Source: Montifringilla adamsi | Lineage: Eukaryota; Chordata; Aves; Passeriformes; Passeridae | Length of the DNA stretch: 64,000 nucleotides | Reading direction: 5' to 3' | Assembly: GCA_017590115.1 (NCBI GenBank) | Contig: JAGGNK010013559.1 | Location: 2,050,305-2,114,304, forward strand | In this document: positions 25,361-38,390 of the stretch, piece by piece | Layout of the letters: the number at the start of each line of letters is the position of its first letter | Position numbering within the stretch: position 1 is the first letter of the stretch | Translations under genes and position numbers: made by a program | The notes under the pieces: model-generated | Told to the model about the DNA's origin: nothing | Seen by the model: only the letters and a program-made list of their open reading frames with translations | The model's database searches: none

Positions 25361-27817
25361 TTCGGGCTACAAAAAATTTCCTGCCCCTGGTAAAACACTG
25401 CTCTGAAACACCAAGAGCCTTGGCATAGCCATTTTTTTGGGAAATGTCTCCCAAACTGGGACCACTAAGCGCTGACTAAGTCCATTCTCATTTGACAAAG
25501 AGTTTAAGGAAGTGTTCTGGGCTTCCTTGTCTGGTTGGGTGTTGGTACAACACATATTTACCAGGAATGTTTCCTTTTGTGTTTAACATAAAAAACCTTC
25601 TTGCCCTGTAATTCCTACATCAAGCCTGGCTTGCAGCAGAGCTGGAGGAGCCCTTCAAAGTTACACCTCATCTCAGTGCAAAATTTCCATTACTTTTTCC
25701 ATTCTCTCTTTTTTCCATGGCTGAGTTTATTTTGCTACATCTTACAAATACTCCCATAGAGAGACAGTCTTTGAACTGCAAATTTTAGGGCCTCAGCTCA
25801 AAACATGATGGAAACAGAGCCACAATTTAAAGGAGAGAAGAGGAGGAGCATCTCCCTGCCAAGTATTTTAGCACTTGAGCCTCCCGGATACAGACACACA
25901 GCTTAGCCCAGCTTCGTATTAATTCTTTTTGAGATGCAGAGTTTGACTGAAAAATGCAATTTTGCTTAAGAAGAAAACTTTATCTCCATGAGCCAGCAAG
26001 GGAAAGGCTGTACCAGAGCCACTGGCACGTCCTGGAGCAGACACAGCCGTTCATCTCAGCCACCTGAGGACAAGGAGTTTGTCTTTTATCCTATTTTAAC
26101 ACCAGCTGGGCCCAAGCACCAGAAAGACAGAACAAAGCTGTTGATTTAATTTCTATTTGTCTCTTTCAGTTTTGCTGGATGCTGAGCCCATTACTTTGGA
26201 TACATCCCATGAAGCTGCTGCTGCTCTTCTTGGGAACAGCTTCTGTGCATTATCCAAGCAGAGCAAGCTCAGCAGTGACCAAATCCTTTCTGGTTCTTTC
26301 ACTAATCCCCCAGTCTCTCAATTTTACCTAATAATCTCTATGTTTCTCTATTTATACTGCTCTGCTGACCTCCAGCTAGACAGAATCTCCTGCTCTCCCC
26401 ATCTAGGAAAGCAGGGATTAGGTTGTGAATTTTTCAGTTGTGCAGGTGAGGTGTTTAAAAAACTGGCTTCACATTCACAATTTCATCTGTTCCTTTCTTT
26501 TGTTCCTGTTTTTGGAGACTGAAAGTTGTGTGAGCTGTGAGGTTTGAGGGCAAAACTGTCCCCACAGCTCCCAGTCCCGTGGGCAGAGGTGCACACCCAG
26601 GAGCGATGCCAGGGACGGAGAGCTGAGGATCCCCTGGGTGACCATTTTGCTCCTCATCTCAGCCTGACCCAACCATAAATATAAGAGGATGAAATAATAA
26701 GGAAAAAAGGCAGTTTTTAGCCATTGCTGGGGGGTGGGAAGGTTTACACTGAGGATCGAAGAGCAATCTTTGCAGGTCCCTGGAGCTCAGCCAAGCATCA
26801 CAAGCTCAGCCAGAAAACCTGCTGCCCTTGATTATTACTCTGCTGTAATACAGATGCTGCAGGATCTGGCTCTCTGCCTCACTGAACGGGAATTCTGTCC
26901 CTGGGGAGGCTGGGAAGGCACACAGCCACCCAGCCTCCTCCCTTCACCTGCACTTCAGACACCCACACACAGCCCCTCCTCCTCCTCCTGTGCCACATCC
27001 AGACCCCCACCACCACTCAGCTCCTGTTCATGTGCTGGAAAGGGGTGACAAGCATGGAGGTGTTTTCCACAGGGCAGAAAACCTCCCAGGTTTCACCAAG
27101 TCTTCCCCCAGACACCTTCAGCTGCCAGCCAGACTCTCCCAGAGCTGTGTGTATTAAAATCAGATGCAAATCTCTCCACTGCAGAAATATTCGACAGTTA
27201 CAAGCCTTTGTTCTTTCCCAGGCATAATTGCAATTTGAGGAATGCTCTCATCTAAGAGAAATATCTATTTAACCTCCGTGCTATCTAGAGCTGGTTAAAC
27301 TCCACATGTCCCTCTGCAGCAGCTGATAGGGAAACACTGAAGGAAGCTGATAGCATCTTTCATTTCTCCTCGGTAACCCCACGGCCAGCCCGCTGCCAGC
27401 CGGCTCATTTGCCATTGTACAAGCACCAGCTGCATCCTTCCAAGCCCTAACAACCCACTTTTCTATCTATTCAAAGCCTGTCATTTCCACCAACATCATT
27501 AACAACAAGATTTAGGACAAAATGTTTTGCACCTTGGTTTTTTTGTTCATTTTATAGTCACAGCTGGGAGAAGGAGGTTTGTTTTTTGCTTTGCAAAGGA
27601 AGCTGCTAGGAGAATGACAAGCCTTTGTTCTTCCTAGGGTGCTTGGAGAATTGGCACTTCCAGAATTTAAGTCCTTAGGAGGCCATTCAGACTCGGGGCT
27701 GTTAAGAAAATTGATTAGAAATTCCATTAAGCAAGTTGAATGAACTGAATCTGGCACCGTTGATTACCAGCCCTGCTTGCCTCAAACTGACATTCCCAAA
27801 AGCCTGACAGATCCAGG

Positions 27818-27818
<1 letters not shown>
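25357..27818. other. Intergenic segment between the two homopolymers
   Basis: About 2.5 kb flanked by poly(A) on the left and poly(T) on the right. No ORF with recognisable homology was found. The part at 27,230-27,420 is repeat-free and contains GATA-type cores, but nothing decisive. Confidence 0.4.

Positions 27819-27874
<56 letters not shown>
27819..27874. repeat. Poly(T) homopolymer, about 56 nt
   Basis: An uninterrupted run of about 56 T is followed by AATAAAATC and a further T-rich stretch. Read on the minus strand it is a long poly(A) tract, the mirror of the tract at 25.3 kb. Confidence 0.9.
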
Positions 27875-27878
<4 letters not shown>

Positions 27879-29220
27879 AAATCTTTTTTTTCTTTTTTTT
27901 GAGAAAAACCCTTTCTGCAAAGTTCAGCAATGCAGCTGAAGAGCCCTGACACAGAAACCCAGGGTCGAGCCTCAGATCTGCTCCCCACAGCTGCGATGTG
28001 TCTGTGACACTCAGGCAACGTCAGGCTCTGGCTGTGGCAGAGTCTCCACCCAAACCCAATCACCCCTTCCCAGACTCACAGAACATCCTGCAAACTCTCC
28101 AGAAAGTGCTGGAAACGGAAGGGCAGCAAACCAACAAACCAACCCACCCTGCAACCCTCAGCAGAGTCTGGCACTGGGATGGAGACAGGCCCTGAAGGGC
28201 ACAAACTGACTCCAGCAGATATCCCAAGCTCCTGCCATGGATCCCACAGCAAGGAGAGGCTGTTCCTCCTGGCCATGGGTCCTGCTGAGCACAAGAGGTG
28301 CTCATAACTGCTGGAAGCTTTCCTGGAGAGCCTGGAATGCACTGCATCGCCTCCAGCATCCAACGTGTGTCCCTGAGGAGACACCTCTGGGCCCTTCATC
28401 AGTCCTGCACACAGTGGGACAAATCTGTGGGGTGATGCTGGTAACCCCCAACAGGAGAGCATCTCCTACCCAACACCCAAAAGCCCCACCAGGCTCCGCC
28501 ACCTCCTGTGTCAGCTCCTGCCTACACACCTACTGAAATGCCACTTTTGTTCCAAAAAGCTCCAGCTGGAAGTGCTGACCTTGCTGCAGACATGGGAAAA
28601 GGAGGCACAGGATTTCCTGCAGCTCAGGAACTACAACCAGATCTCCCACATCTGACCTCAGTGTCCCTCAGTGACCACTAAACCACAGCCCCTCCCAGCC
28701 CCACAAGGCACACACGGCTGCTGGGACCTGACCCAAGCTCATTCCAGTTTCCTCAGCACAGGGTTGGTGGAATTCTCCTCATTTCCATCGCTCATCCTGC
28801 AGCAGGATCTATTCCCAATTCCCAGCGCCAGGCCAACACCTCTCACCAGGTGGGAGGTGCTGAGGGAGGTGTGACCTCTATTTTAAGGTGCTGCTGTGAG
28901 ACTGCTGTTTCTCTGTTTCTCCAGAAGCTCAGTGGTGTGAACGCAGTGTCAGGGAGAAGGTGGGGACAGTTCCTCCAGCCATGCACTCGGTTGTGCAGTA
29001 GGAGCAGTGCTCTCATCTTCAGCTGCATCACCACTGAAATGGGGAGAAAGCAACCTTCCCATCCACCCCACCCCTCTTATCCCATCCCATCCCATCCCAT
29101 CCCATGGTGCCCATGGTGTGGAGGAGTGAAGAGTTGGGTGCCATCTGAAGAATCGTGTTTCCTGGGCTGTTGGGGTCCACTCTGGCTAGCTATAGACCCT
29201 TGCCCACATGATACTTCACA
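27875..29220. other. Intergenic, no gene recognised
   Basis: Noncoding, moderately GC-rich. It contains a CCCAT pentanucleotide run (about 29,078-29,105). Open frames are short on both strands and lack recognisable protein similarity. Confidence 0.45.
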
Positions 29221-29225
29221 GACAA

Positions 29226-29994
29226 TGGTAAAAGATTAGAGAAGCAATCTCCTCCACGTGGGAAACATCGTCCTTTATTCCAAGACGCACACCAGGTGTA
29301 CAAACCCATGGGAGAAAGAGGGCATTCCCTGGCAGCAGGGAGCTTTTATACCCCCAGGATGGGGACAGACGGAGAGGTCCACAGCCAGTGGGACACCAGT
29401 GAGGAGTGGCGAGGGGAGGGGTAACCCAGGGAAGAGACCACCAGATGGTACCGGGACAGGTGAGGGAAAGACCGTGAGATGGGGGAACGGGGTAACAAAC
29501 CACATGGTATAACATAAGCGATACAGTGCAATACAAAACTATTCTGTGCAAATTCCCAATCACCCAATGCAAGAGAACAACTAAACTGGTGCACCACAAC
29601 AGAGGAGAGGTTGGGATGGGGGGAGCTGATGATGTCCCAGGGCTGAGACATTTGAGTACCCAATACGGAGCCAACCTCCATCCCCTCTGAGTCATCTGTG
29701 TGTGGTGACAGCGACTTCCAGCACTCCCATGTGCCCACCTGGGAGCACGATGTGCCAGGCCAGAGCAGATCCCAGTGCCCAGCTCAGAGGTGACAGCTCC
29801 CACCCCCATTCCAGTTTGTCTTCCTGCCCACCCCTTCCAGTTCCACACCCAGAGGTGCAGCTGGATCGTGGAGGGCAGCGACATGCCCCTGCCAGCCTGC
29901 CATGAACAGGCACATTGTGCCCAGCTCCTCCTGGCTGGCAGATATTTGTCTCTGGAATTTGGGAGGGTTATTGGTACAGAGGCAAAGCTATGCA
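29226..29994 (-). mobile_element. Solo LTR of an endogenous retrovirus
   Basis: A segment of about 769 bp begins TG and ends CA on the plus strand and is flanked by GACAA on both sides (29,221-29,225 and 29,995-29,999), a 5-bp target-site duplication. In minus orientation it has a TATA box (TATAAAAG, 29,343-29,350) followed by an AATAAA signal (29,274-29,279), the normal U3-R-U5 order. No internal viral genes are present. A 5-bp duplication is common for ERVL-type and some ERV1 elements; the family assignment is inference. The long minus-strand open frame through it is incidental. Confidence 0.75.
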
Positions 29995-29999
29995 GACAA

Positions 30000-32655
30000 T
30001 AAACCTTCAGTGCTGCTTCAGGAAACTCCAAAATCCCGTCCACAGGGCCTTGAGCCCAGCGGTGGCTGATGCTGGGCTTTTAAGTGGGCTTGTATTTATT
30101 TTTAATAACAATTCCTCTATTAAACCTGAAGTGGTTTTTGAGGTTCCAGAGACAGGGAAGTGAAAAAGGGGGATATTGAACCTGCAAGGCCAGGCAGCCA
30201 TCTCCACTGTTTTCCTAACCCTCATCAAAATAATCATAAAAACAAGGAAAAGCTTGTCTTCCTGACAGGGAGGGAACTACAAATGGCCCAGTACAGCAGT
30301 GGAGAAAGCCCTGCACACTGACCTGCCCCTGACTGCCAGGTAAAACCACATTTATGGGATTAGATCAACTAATCCCTGATAAATGCAGTTTTGCTGCACC
30401 ATGTTTGGATTGAGAAAACAACCAAGCATAAAAACCTGGACAAAAAGCAGAGTTGAGGATATTTGGATCCCAACAGTGAGGGCAGGGAATGGTAAACACT
30501 AAAATCCAGCAATTGATGGAAACAGAAAAACTGAGCCCAGGGGAGAATTCATGGTTGATGGAAGCAGTTGAGGGAAGGTTCCAGGGTTCCTGCTTTTACC
30601 TTGGCTGTGATTTAATGCTCAACTCCCTGACACCCTCCTAGGGAAAGAGAAAAGGGTCTGAGGGCTTAGTTTTAGCTTGAGCTGGCCCCAAATCCTACCA
30701 GAAATATGTTCATATAAGGCTGTGGCATATAGCAAAGGGTTTCCCCACCTCTACATGGAAAACTTGGATGGGGACACCCAGCAGGGCTCAGTACCTGCTG
30801 CTGCTGAGAAGGAATTCAAGAACTTGTCCAATGCACCAGACACCCCAGGGATGTCTCCAGTCCCCTTCATCACCTCCTGCTTTCTGCCATATCCCATCCT
30901 GTGCTTCCCCCATAGGGAAACCCACAGCCAGGGACATTCCTTCCCATCAGAACACTGCAGATCTCAAACTGGAAAGAGCCTGACACCACCCAGCACTGCC
31001 ACAGCCACATGGAGAACACAAATCTCTTCTGCAGGCACAGCTGGACGTGTGTCAAACCCCATGAGACCTCACCAGACAGTGCTTTCCTCTCAGCCCTGCA
31101 GCAGCTGATTCTCTTGCTTTAATGGGACTTGTCAGGGTTATTTCTTTCCTCAGGTACACTGTTGTGTCTTATCCACTCTCTTCCTGGTTTTTGATGGCTA
31201 TGATGCTGTCAGCCTCATTCCGTTTCACAGCAGGGGCTCATGTTTGGAAGGGATGCCCTGCAATACTGGGGTGGGCAGGGAGGAGGAATTACACATGAGA
31301 TGCTGATTTCTTCCTTTTAGTTGTAAAAAGGGGATCAGGCCCTGGCTCCCACCTTTCCCATAGGGCCAGTGTATGAGGACTATAGGGCCAGTCATGAGGA
31401 CTATGTATTTCCACACATCCTTGCATAAGGACATCACAAATCACAATTACATCCACCAAAACCCCCAGATCCTCCAGATTTTAATGTAAACCAGGATGCT
31501 GCGTGGCTGCAGGGGACCCTGTTACACTCACTGTTGTCACTGCAGAGGTGCAGGGTTATACATAGCAACGCAAGACCTGCACAGCTTGAGATTTCCTTTG
31601 AGCAGAAACACCTCTCCCAGCTCCCATCCCCTTCTCCACGTCCCTTCTGAGCAGCAGCAGCCTGGTGAGCTCAGGCTGAGAGTGCCAGATGGAGGAGCTT
31701 CAGGCGAGCAAGCACGGTTGGATTGAACGTGCTGAACAATCCCTTAGAAATCCTGGGCCCAGATCCTACATCTGCTCCCACAGCCCAGCAGCGCCTGGAG
31801 CCGGAGCCTCCGCGGGGTTCCCTGCGTGTGGGGAATCCCGGCCTGACACCGATACCCAGGGTGGAGAGAGGAAACAGGAAATCACACAATTCCTGTAAGA
31901 GCACCTTGGGGACGTACTCTGGTAGCCTTGGAGGTGATGTAAGTGACTTGTGGAGCCACCAGCCAACACCAAGGCCACAAAACAGGGCTGGGCTGCTGCT
32001 CCCTGCTGGCAGAGGCTCCGTGTCATGCAGGGGACACAGCTGGGCTCAGGTGTGGCTGTACAGCCTTACCCCACCTCACAGCAGCAACTGCAGACCCCCA
32101 AACCACACCTGCAGCACCAGGAGCACCCGAGGCACCCCCTCCCCCTTTCCACGCTCTGTGTGTATGTTTTCTAGTCCACTGCAGCAGGGCAGGGAAGTCC
32201 CAGGAACTCCGGGTCTGGCGTCCTTCCAGCGCGCCGGGGGACCTGTCACGGAGGGAGGGCGACAGAGCTGCTGTGGATGCCGAGTGTGGCAGGATCCTTG
32301 ATGCAAACCCCAGCGTGCTATCTTTAGAAGGAGCACATGCTCTGCTCAATTCCTTCTGCTCTATTTGCCATGTGAAACCCTTCCCAGTGCACACTCACAG
32401 GACGTGGAGGGAGGAGGGGTCTCCCCATGTCCTGCAGCCGGTGCTGACAAGTACAGAAGCACCAAGCAGGTTGGCATTTCAGCTTTGACACCATAATGCA
32501 TCTCCTCCTGCTGGGGACTTCGTTGTCACACATCAAGAGGCACAGGAGAAGGTCACTCCAGTGGGGTGTGGAATGGAGCCACATTCTGCACAGCCCCTCT
32601 CACCACTTATGGTCAGCTTCAGGAAGGCTGGTGGAAGCCCTGGTGCAACGAGTGT
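30000..32655. other. Intergenic, no gene seen
   Basis: Noncoding. A short tandem duplication sharing TATAGGGCCAGT and ATGAGGACTAT lies at about 31,360-31,402. A GC-rich patch (31.7-32.3 kb) keeps several frames open without recognisable products. Confidence 0.4.
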
Positions 32656-33110
32656 CATGGAATCATGGAATGGTTTGAGTTAGAAGGGACTTAAAGATCA
32701 TCCAGTCCCACCCCCTGACATGGGCAGGGACACCTTCCACTGTCCCAGATGGCTCCAAGCCCCATCCAACCTGGTCTTGAACATTTCCAAGGATGGGCAG
32801 CCACAGCTTCTCTGGGCAACCTGTGCCAGGGTCTCATCATTCTCACATGGAAGAATTTTTTCCTAATATCTAATCTGACCTTACTGACTGTCAGTTTGAA
32901 GCCATCCCCCCTTGTCCTGTCACTCCAGGCACCTGTAAACAGTCTCTTTCCATGTTTCTTGTAGGCTCCCTTCAGGTACTGAAAGGCCACCATTAGGTCA
33001 CCACAAAGCATTTTCTTCTCCAGGATGAATATATAAGATTTATCCTCAAATTCATGGTCCAGCATCCAGACCCATCCAAGTCTAGGAACTGAGGGCTTCC
33101 ATCCTTTCAC
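32656..33110 (-). mobile_element. CR1 LINE 3' fragment
   Basis: Reverse-complement CR1 of about 450 bp: TCATGGAATGGTTTGAGTTA, CATGGGCAGGGACACCTTCC, GATGGGCAGCCACAGCTTCT, TTTTTTCCTAATATCTAATC, CCATTAGGTCACCACAAAGC. Confidence 0.88.
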
Positions 33111-34320
33111 ATACTCACATTTGTCAGCCTTTTAATAACAGCTACACAAGTGTTCCCTATGGAAGTCTATAGGGTGCCTGGAGGTAAGAACTACCTGGAA
33201 AAGCACCTCATCTTGCTTGGGGTGGGTGCTGTTATAAGTGAGGTTCTTCCAGCAAGTTTCTCCATCCTTAACAGAGATGAATTTTAACACCCTTCGGCTG
33301 GGGTCCAACCTCCACATCCTGGTGGGTGGTTTTCAATGTTAGACTAGGCTATAAATGGGTCAAAAAGGTATTGCATGATTAGTCTGCAGAAAAAGAGCTG
33401 ATGGTTTTTGTGGGCTTCGGGTGCGATCTCAGCCTTCTACCTCACAGTCCTCCTGTGCCTCAGACAGTGCCTGGGTTTGCAAACCCAGAAGAAATGATTG
33501 CAACAGAGAATCTCTGAGTTCAGACCAGCCAAAGGAGCGTCATTATTCCCCCTAGATTTCAGGAACTGCCACACTTTATGAGAATCTGACCCCAAACCCC
33601 ATGTCAGGAGTAAATAGCAATCATTTGCACCACTTGGGAAGGGGGACAGGGAAAGGAAATTCCTCTCGGGAGGGCCAAATTAAACCTTAGTGCAGCCACA
33701 AATGAGAAATGGGAGTGAAGAGACACCCAGACTGTCCCCACTTGCTCCCGTCTCTGAAAGCGTTCTCAGTCTGCCCCCACCTCTGGGGTTACAATCCAGC
33801 CAAACCACGTGAAGCAGAAAGAGAAATGTTTGGCAAGGAGTCGAGGCTGCTCTTCTGGGCTGCCAAACCTCATCAGAGCTGCCTGCGGGCAAAGCAGGGC
33901 TCTGCCACCTCCACACAGTGCTGAGCACAGCCACCCACCAGCCTCACCGTGGCTCCAGGGCAGCAGGAAAATATGCTGCCAGCCAAGGTGAGGAGAAACT
34001 GCTGGATACTGCTGGCTTCGGGAGCCAAGAGGCTCTCCCAAGGTAGGATTTTGAACAGCAACACTATTCTCTGTATTAAAACACCCCACCCTAAACAGAG
34101 AGATGGTTCATTTATAGTTTCAGTGAATTTAAGTGCAATCGATACTGTGCTAGTGCGTGATTTCTCAGAGGGGTGACAAGGCTGTCACCCATAATAACCT
34201 TGCCTGCTGTGTGTGACAGTCACCCAAGGCAGGAGCACAGGGCCGGCCCTGCTTGGTGGGGCTGGCGAGACAGCTCCAGCTCCAGGCCATTGCATCAGCA
34301 TGGAGATGCAATCACAGAGC
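33111..34320. other. Intergenic, no gene seen
   Basis: Noncoding sequence with no recognised exon, RNA gene or well-defined repeat. Confidence 0.4.
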
Positions 34321-34720
34321 TCAGTGCTGCTCAGTGCTCCTCAGTGCTGCCCATTGCTGCTCAGTGCTGCTGATTGCTGCTCAGTGCTCCTCAGTGCTGC
34401 TCAGTGCTCCTCAGCGCTCCTCAGCACTCCTCATTGCTCCTCAGTGCTCCTCAGCACTCCTCATTGCTCCTCATTGCTCCTCAGCGCTCCTCAGTGCTCC
34501 TCAGTGCTCCTCAGCACTCCTCATTGCTCCTCATTGCTCCTCAGTGCTCCTCAGTGCTCCTCAGTACTCCTCATTGCTCCTCATTGCTCCTCAGTGCTCC
34601 TCAGTGCTGCTCCGTGCTCCTCATTGCTCCTCATTGCTCCTCAGTGCTCCTCAGCACTCCTCATTGCTCCTCATTGCTCCTCAGTGCTCCTCAGCACTCC
34701 CCGGTGCTCCTCAGTGCTGT
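34321..34720. repeat. 10-bp minisatellite, about 40 units
   Basis: A strictly 10-bp periodic array with consensus TCAGTGCTCC and variants TCATTGCTCC, TCAGCACTCC and TCAGTGCTGC. Variants occur in blocks (for example TCAGCACTCC followed by two TCATTGCTCC), giving a higher-order pattern. As 10 is not a multiple of 3 and the units lack stops, all plus frames stay open with Ser/Leu/Cys-rich products; these are not genes. Confidence 0.95.
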
Positions 34721-36770
34721 GCAGTGCACCAAGAGATGCCCGGCAGAGTCCAAATCCCTCTTCTGCAAGACTCTGCTTGAGGCGCCAGCCCCAGTTTGTT
34801 CTGCAGGGTTAAGCAAGGGGAGATGGGGATGCTAGGAGAGGAAACAGCATCCGTCCTCAGAGCTGGCAAAAAGGAAATTTGTGTCCTCTGCTCCCCCAAG
34901 TTGCACAGAGAAGGAGTGCAGGGGGCTGAGTTTTTCTCCTGGTCTCTGGGCACAAAACTGATACACCGCATTTCTCACTGGGAGGGATGGGGGAAAGCAC
35001 AGGGCTCTTTGCAGATATTTATTATTTATTTCCAAGAGGAAGAAGAACAAAAGAGCCCCAGCAGGCCCCAGCAGCAGCCAGCCAGCAGAGCCACTGGTCA
35101 GGCAGGCAATTAACACATTGTCACTGAAGCAGGAGAACAGCCCTGATGGTTGGGACTGCCAGCATCCTCTGGCTTCTTCTCTTTTGTTTGGGAGCCAAAG
35201 GAAAACAGAGGAAGGAGCCGCCATCGTGTTGGCCAAGGGTCTGATTCCACTTGGATCAGCTCCCAGCAGCCCGATGCCCCCCGAGTGCCAGGCTGCTGCA
35301 GATGTCAGGTGGCAGAGGCCAGGCTGCCAGGGGCTGAAGGAAAGCAAGGAGCTCTCCTCCGCCTCTGCTTTGCCAGCAGATCTTAGAAAAGGCCACTGTC
35401 ATCCCAAAATGTCCAGATGTGCCTCCAGCCAAGCGGGGTTGCCCTGACATTTCTTGCGGCTTTCTCCACCCACCACCAGAAATCCAAAGGGATAAAAATC
35501 AAAGTCTGGAGGAAGGAAGAAAGAATTGTTTCTCGAGGCATTTCTACTAAAAATTGTTTAGGGAGTGCTGGTTTCCAATCTCTCCTGGCATTGAAAAGAG
35601 AAGCAGATCTGGGGTTCACCCAGTGCCAGCTGAACCTCTTCTTGTAGAAGTCATCTCGACCCACTTTTTTGTTGGCCTTAATGCTATAATCCTACTCCAA
35701 CTGATACAGAAACTCAGGCTGGGAATGGGATTTCAAACAGTTATTTCCAGTCTCTGCAGGAATAAAGAGATTTTGTACAGTCTCACAGCGCCTGAGCACC
35801 ATGTGGAGACAGCATCAGGAGCAGGATGGGGGAATTCTCACACCAGACTGGGAGCTCTGACACTTTGCACAGTGCCAGTAATAAAAATCAAAGAATTAAG
35901 AGCCACTGAGGGAAGTGTGAAGCCCCTGAGACAGGAGAGGTCGTAAGTCAGGGCTGTTTTTCCAGATGGCACAGCAGTGAGTTTGGCTCCTTCTGCCCAG
36001 AAGCCCATTTGAACTTGGCTGAACCAAGCAGGAAAAGTTGAACAGGGGGGAGTGGGATGCTTCATTAAATATTCATAGAAAAATGCATTTTTCTCCCTCA
36101 TAAATAACAAAAATGTGTTCCTCCTCAATTAATATGCATCACTACTAACTTGCCTAATGAAGCCAAGCTCTGTCTGAGGAACTCAACACTAATGCTTTCT
36201 GTCAGTTACATGCACCAGCACTCACAGATTATTTTTCAGTCATTTTTTTCCTGATTTTCCTCCCAAGATGGGAGTTCCCAGCTTGTGTCTGCCCTGAAAA
36301 ACGTGAGCCAAGGATCTAGAGACACAATAAGTAAGAAAGAGCATCACACTAGAGATACAATTGTGCTGTGCCAGGCAGTGCAACCCAGCCCTGGTGGGTT
36401 GGGGTTTTTTCTTAATTAGAAATATAAGCAATCCCTCTTGCAGGTCTATATTTGGACTAGGATATTTAAAGAATTCCTCTCATGAAAAGAGGAAGACACG
36501 GAAATCCCCTGCAGAAGGAGGCTGACACCAGAAAATACAAAGATTATGGAGGGGGGGAACATGTACTTCATATTTCCCATTTTGCCAGCCATGTGGATGA
36601 TTAGAGGAGGAGGAGGAGGATGCTGAAGTCCAGGTGCAAATCACCCCAAGGCATAGCTAAGATCCACCTTGCACCACTTCAGACCTTCCCAGAGAGGGAC
36701 CAGACCTGAATGCAGATGGATTACGTGGATTACAGGGCTGGTTTTGTGTAGGGAGTCTTCAAGAAAGATG
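34721..36770. other. Intergenic, no gene seen
   Basis: Noncoding. A short (GGA)n stretch is at about 36,605-36,621. No supported exon. Confidence 0.4.
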
Positions 36771-36774
36771 GAGA

Positions 36775-37068
36775 AAAACATTTTACAAGGACATGTAATG
36801 ACAGACTAAGAGGGAAAGGTTTCAAACTGAAAGAAAGTAGATCTAGATTAGATGTTAGAAAGAAATTCTTCCCTGAGAGGGTGGTAAGGTACTGGCACAG
36901 GTCTTACAGAGAAGCTGTGGCTTCCCATGGCTGGAAGTGTCCAAGGCCAGGTTGGAGCAACCTGATCTACTAGAAGGTGCCCCTTCCCAGTTAGGGGCTG
37001 GAATTGGATGATCTTTAAGGTTCCTTCCAACCCAAACCATTCTGGGATTACAGGATTCCATGATTCTG
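36775..37068 (+). mobile_element. CR1 LINE 3' fragment
   Basis: Sense CR1: TTAGATGTTAGAAAGAAATT, TTCCCTGAGAGGGTGGTAAG, GTCCAAGGCCAGGTTGGAGC, ending at TTCCAACCCAAACCATTCTG. Confidence 0.88.
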
Positions 37069-38020
37069 TCTCTGATTCAGCTGAGACTCCACATCTCACT
37101 ACAGGTCCTTCAGAATGGTCTTTGAATCCTTGCTCTGCATCTTCCACATGAGCTCCCCTGTCTCTCCCGGAGTGTTTTCTGACTGTCTGGACCTGTCTTG
37201 TCACAAAAGGCCAGCTGTCACTGCCGTCTCTCGCCTCCTGAACGCTGCATGTCACCGCCTGGCACCAATCACTGTCACCCCAGCCCGTGCTGTCGGGCCT
37301 GGCTGTGAACCCCAGCAGCGGGGTGCAGACATGTGTGAGCACTGAGCTGTCTCTCCTGCTGGGACAGTCACCTCCAGGCATCTGGGAAGGTAACTCCTGC
37401 CAGGGCAACACTCAGCAGAGCTGGGCTGTCAAAGGCATTAAGCCCTAGAGATTCAGCTGCTTCACACAGGGCCCCTGATGACTCCTCAAAGCACCCCAAA
37501 ACCTCCATGAGAGCAACATGCATGGACAACTGCAGTGTCTGTCCTGTCCTGCTGTCCCAAACTCTCTCTGCTTTGGCCACAGAGAGTGAGTGCACTTTGA
37601 CAGAGATCCAGCTGGCTGGCCATGCCCACCAGCACATCACCAGGGCCAATGCCCTCCCCTCTCACTGCTGCTCTACCCTCTCCAGCAGCCCCAAAGTGGT
37701 GGAGATGGGATTTTAATGACATCTTGCTTGCCCTTCTCTGTGCCCAGCTGCAGGCTAGAGGCAGAGAGCAAAATGCCAGCACCAGTTTCCTCCAAAGAGG
37801 AAATCTGGGGCCTTTGTAGTCAAAAAGCAGATGATGGACCACACACAGCCTGCAGCCCATGAGCAACTTCTGGAAATGCCATGGTGGTACCACCCTCCTC
37901 CTGTCTCCACTCCAGCCCCAGGGAGGAGAGTCATAAAAGGGGAGCAGAGAAATGCAGGAGCCAGCCCAGCACACAGCATCTCTGGAGATGAATATTGTAG
38001 TGAGTATCCCTGTTTTTTGT
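37069..38020. other. Intergenic, no gene seen
   Basis: Noncoding sequence between two sense CR1 copies. No exon recognised. Confidence 0.4.
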
Positions 38021-38024
38021 TCAG

Positions 38025-38390
38025 GATGGAGAAAAGATGGCTTTGGGAATATCTCATTGCAGCCTTTCAGAACCTTGAGGGCTTACAAAAAGGAGAGACA
38101 GAGAATTTTTATATGGGCAGATAGTGACAGGACAAGGGGCAATGGACAGGGTTAGATTAGATATTACAAAGAAAGTCTTTATTCAGAGGGTGATGAGGCC
38201 CTGGCACAGGTTGCCCAGAGAAGCTGTGGCTGCCCCTGGATCTCTGGAAGTATTCAAGACCAGGTTGGATAGGGCTTGCAGCACCCTGGGATAATGGAAG
38301 GTATCCCTGCCCATGGCAAGGCAGACTGAAACTGGATGAAAAGGATCTTAAGGTCCTTTCCAACCCAAACCAATCCGGAATTTAACCCCC
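38025..38390 (+). mobile_element. CR1 LINE 3' fragment
   Basis: Sense CR1 of about 365 bp: AGAACCTTGAGGGCTTACAA, AGTGACAGGACAAGGGGCAA, GGTTAGATTAGATATTACAA, CACAGGTTGCCCAGAGAAGC, CCAACCCAAACCAATC. Confidence 0.88.

Noticed and set aside
29216..30043. 275-codon minus-strand frame
   Set aside because: Coincides with a solo LTR, contains its TATA and polyadenylation signals and shows no protein domain.
34213..34835. Three overlapping Ser/Leu/Cys-rich plus-strand frames
   Set aside because: Created by the 10-bp minisatellite, which has no stops in any plus frame.
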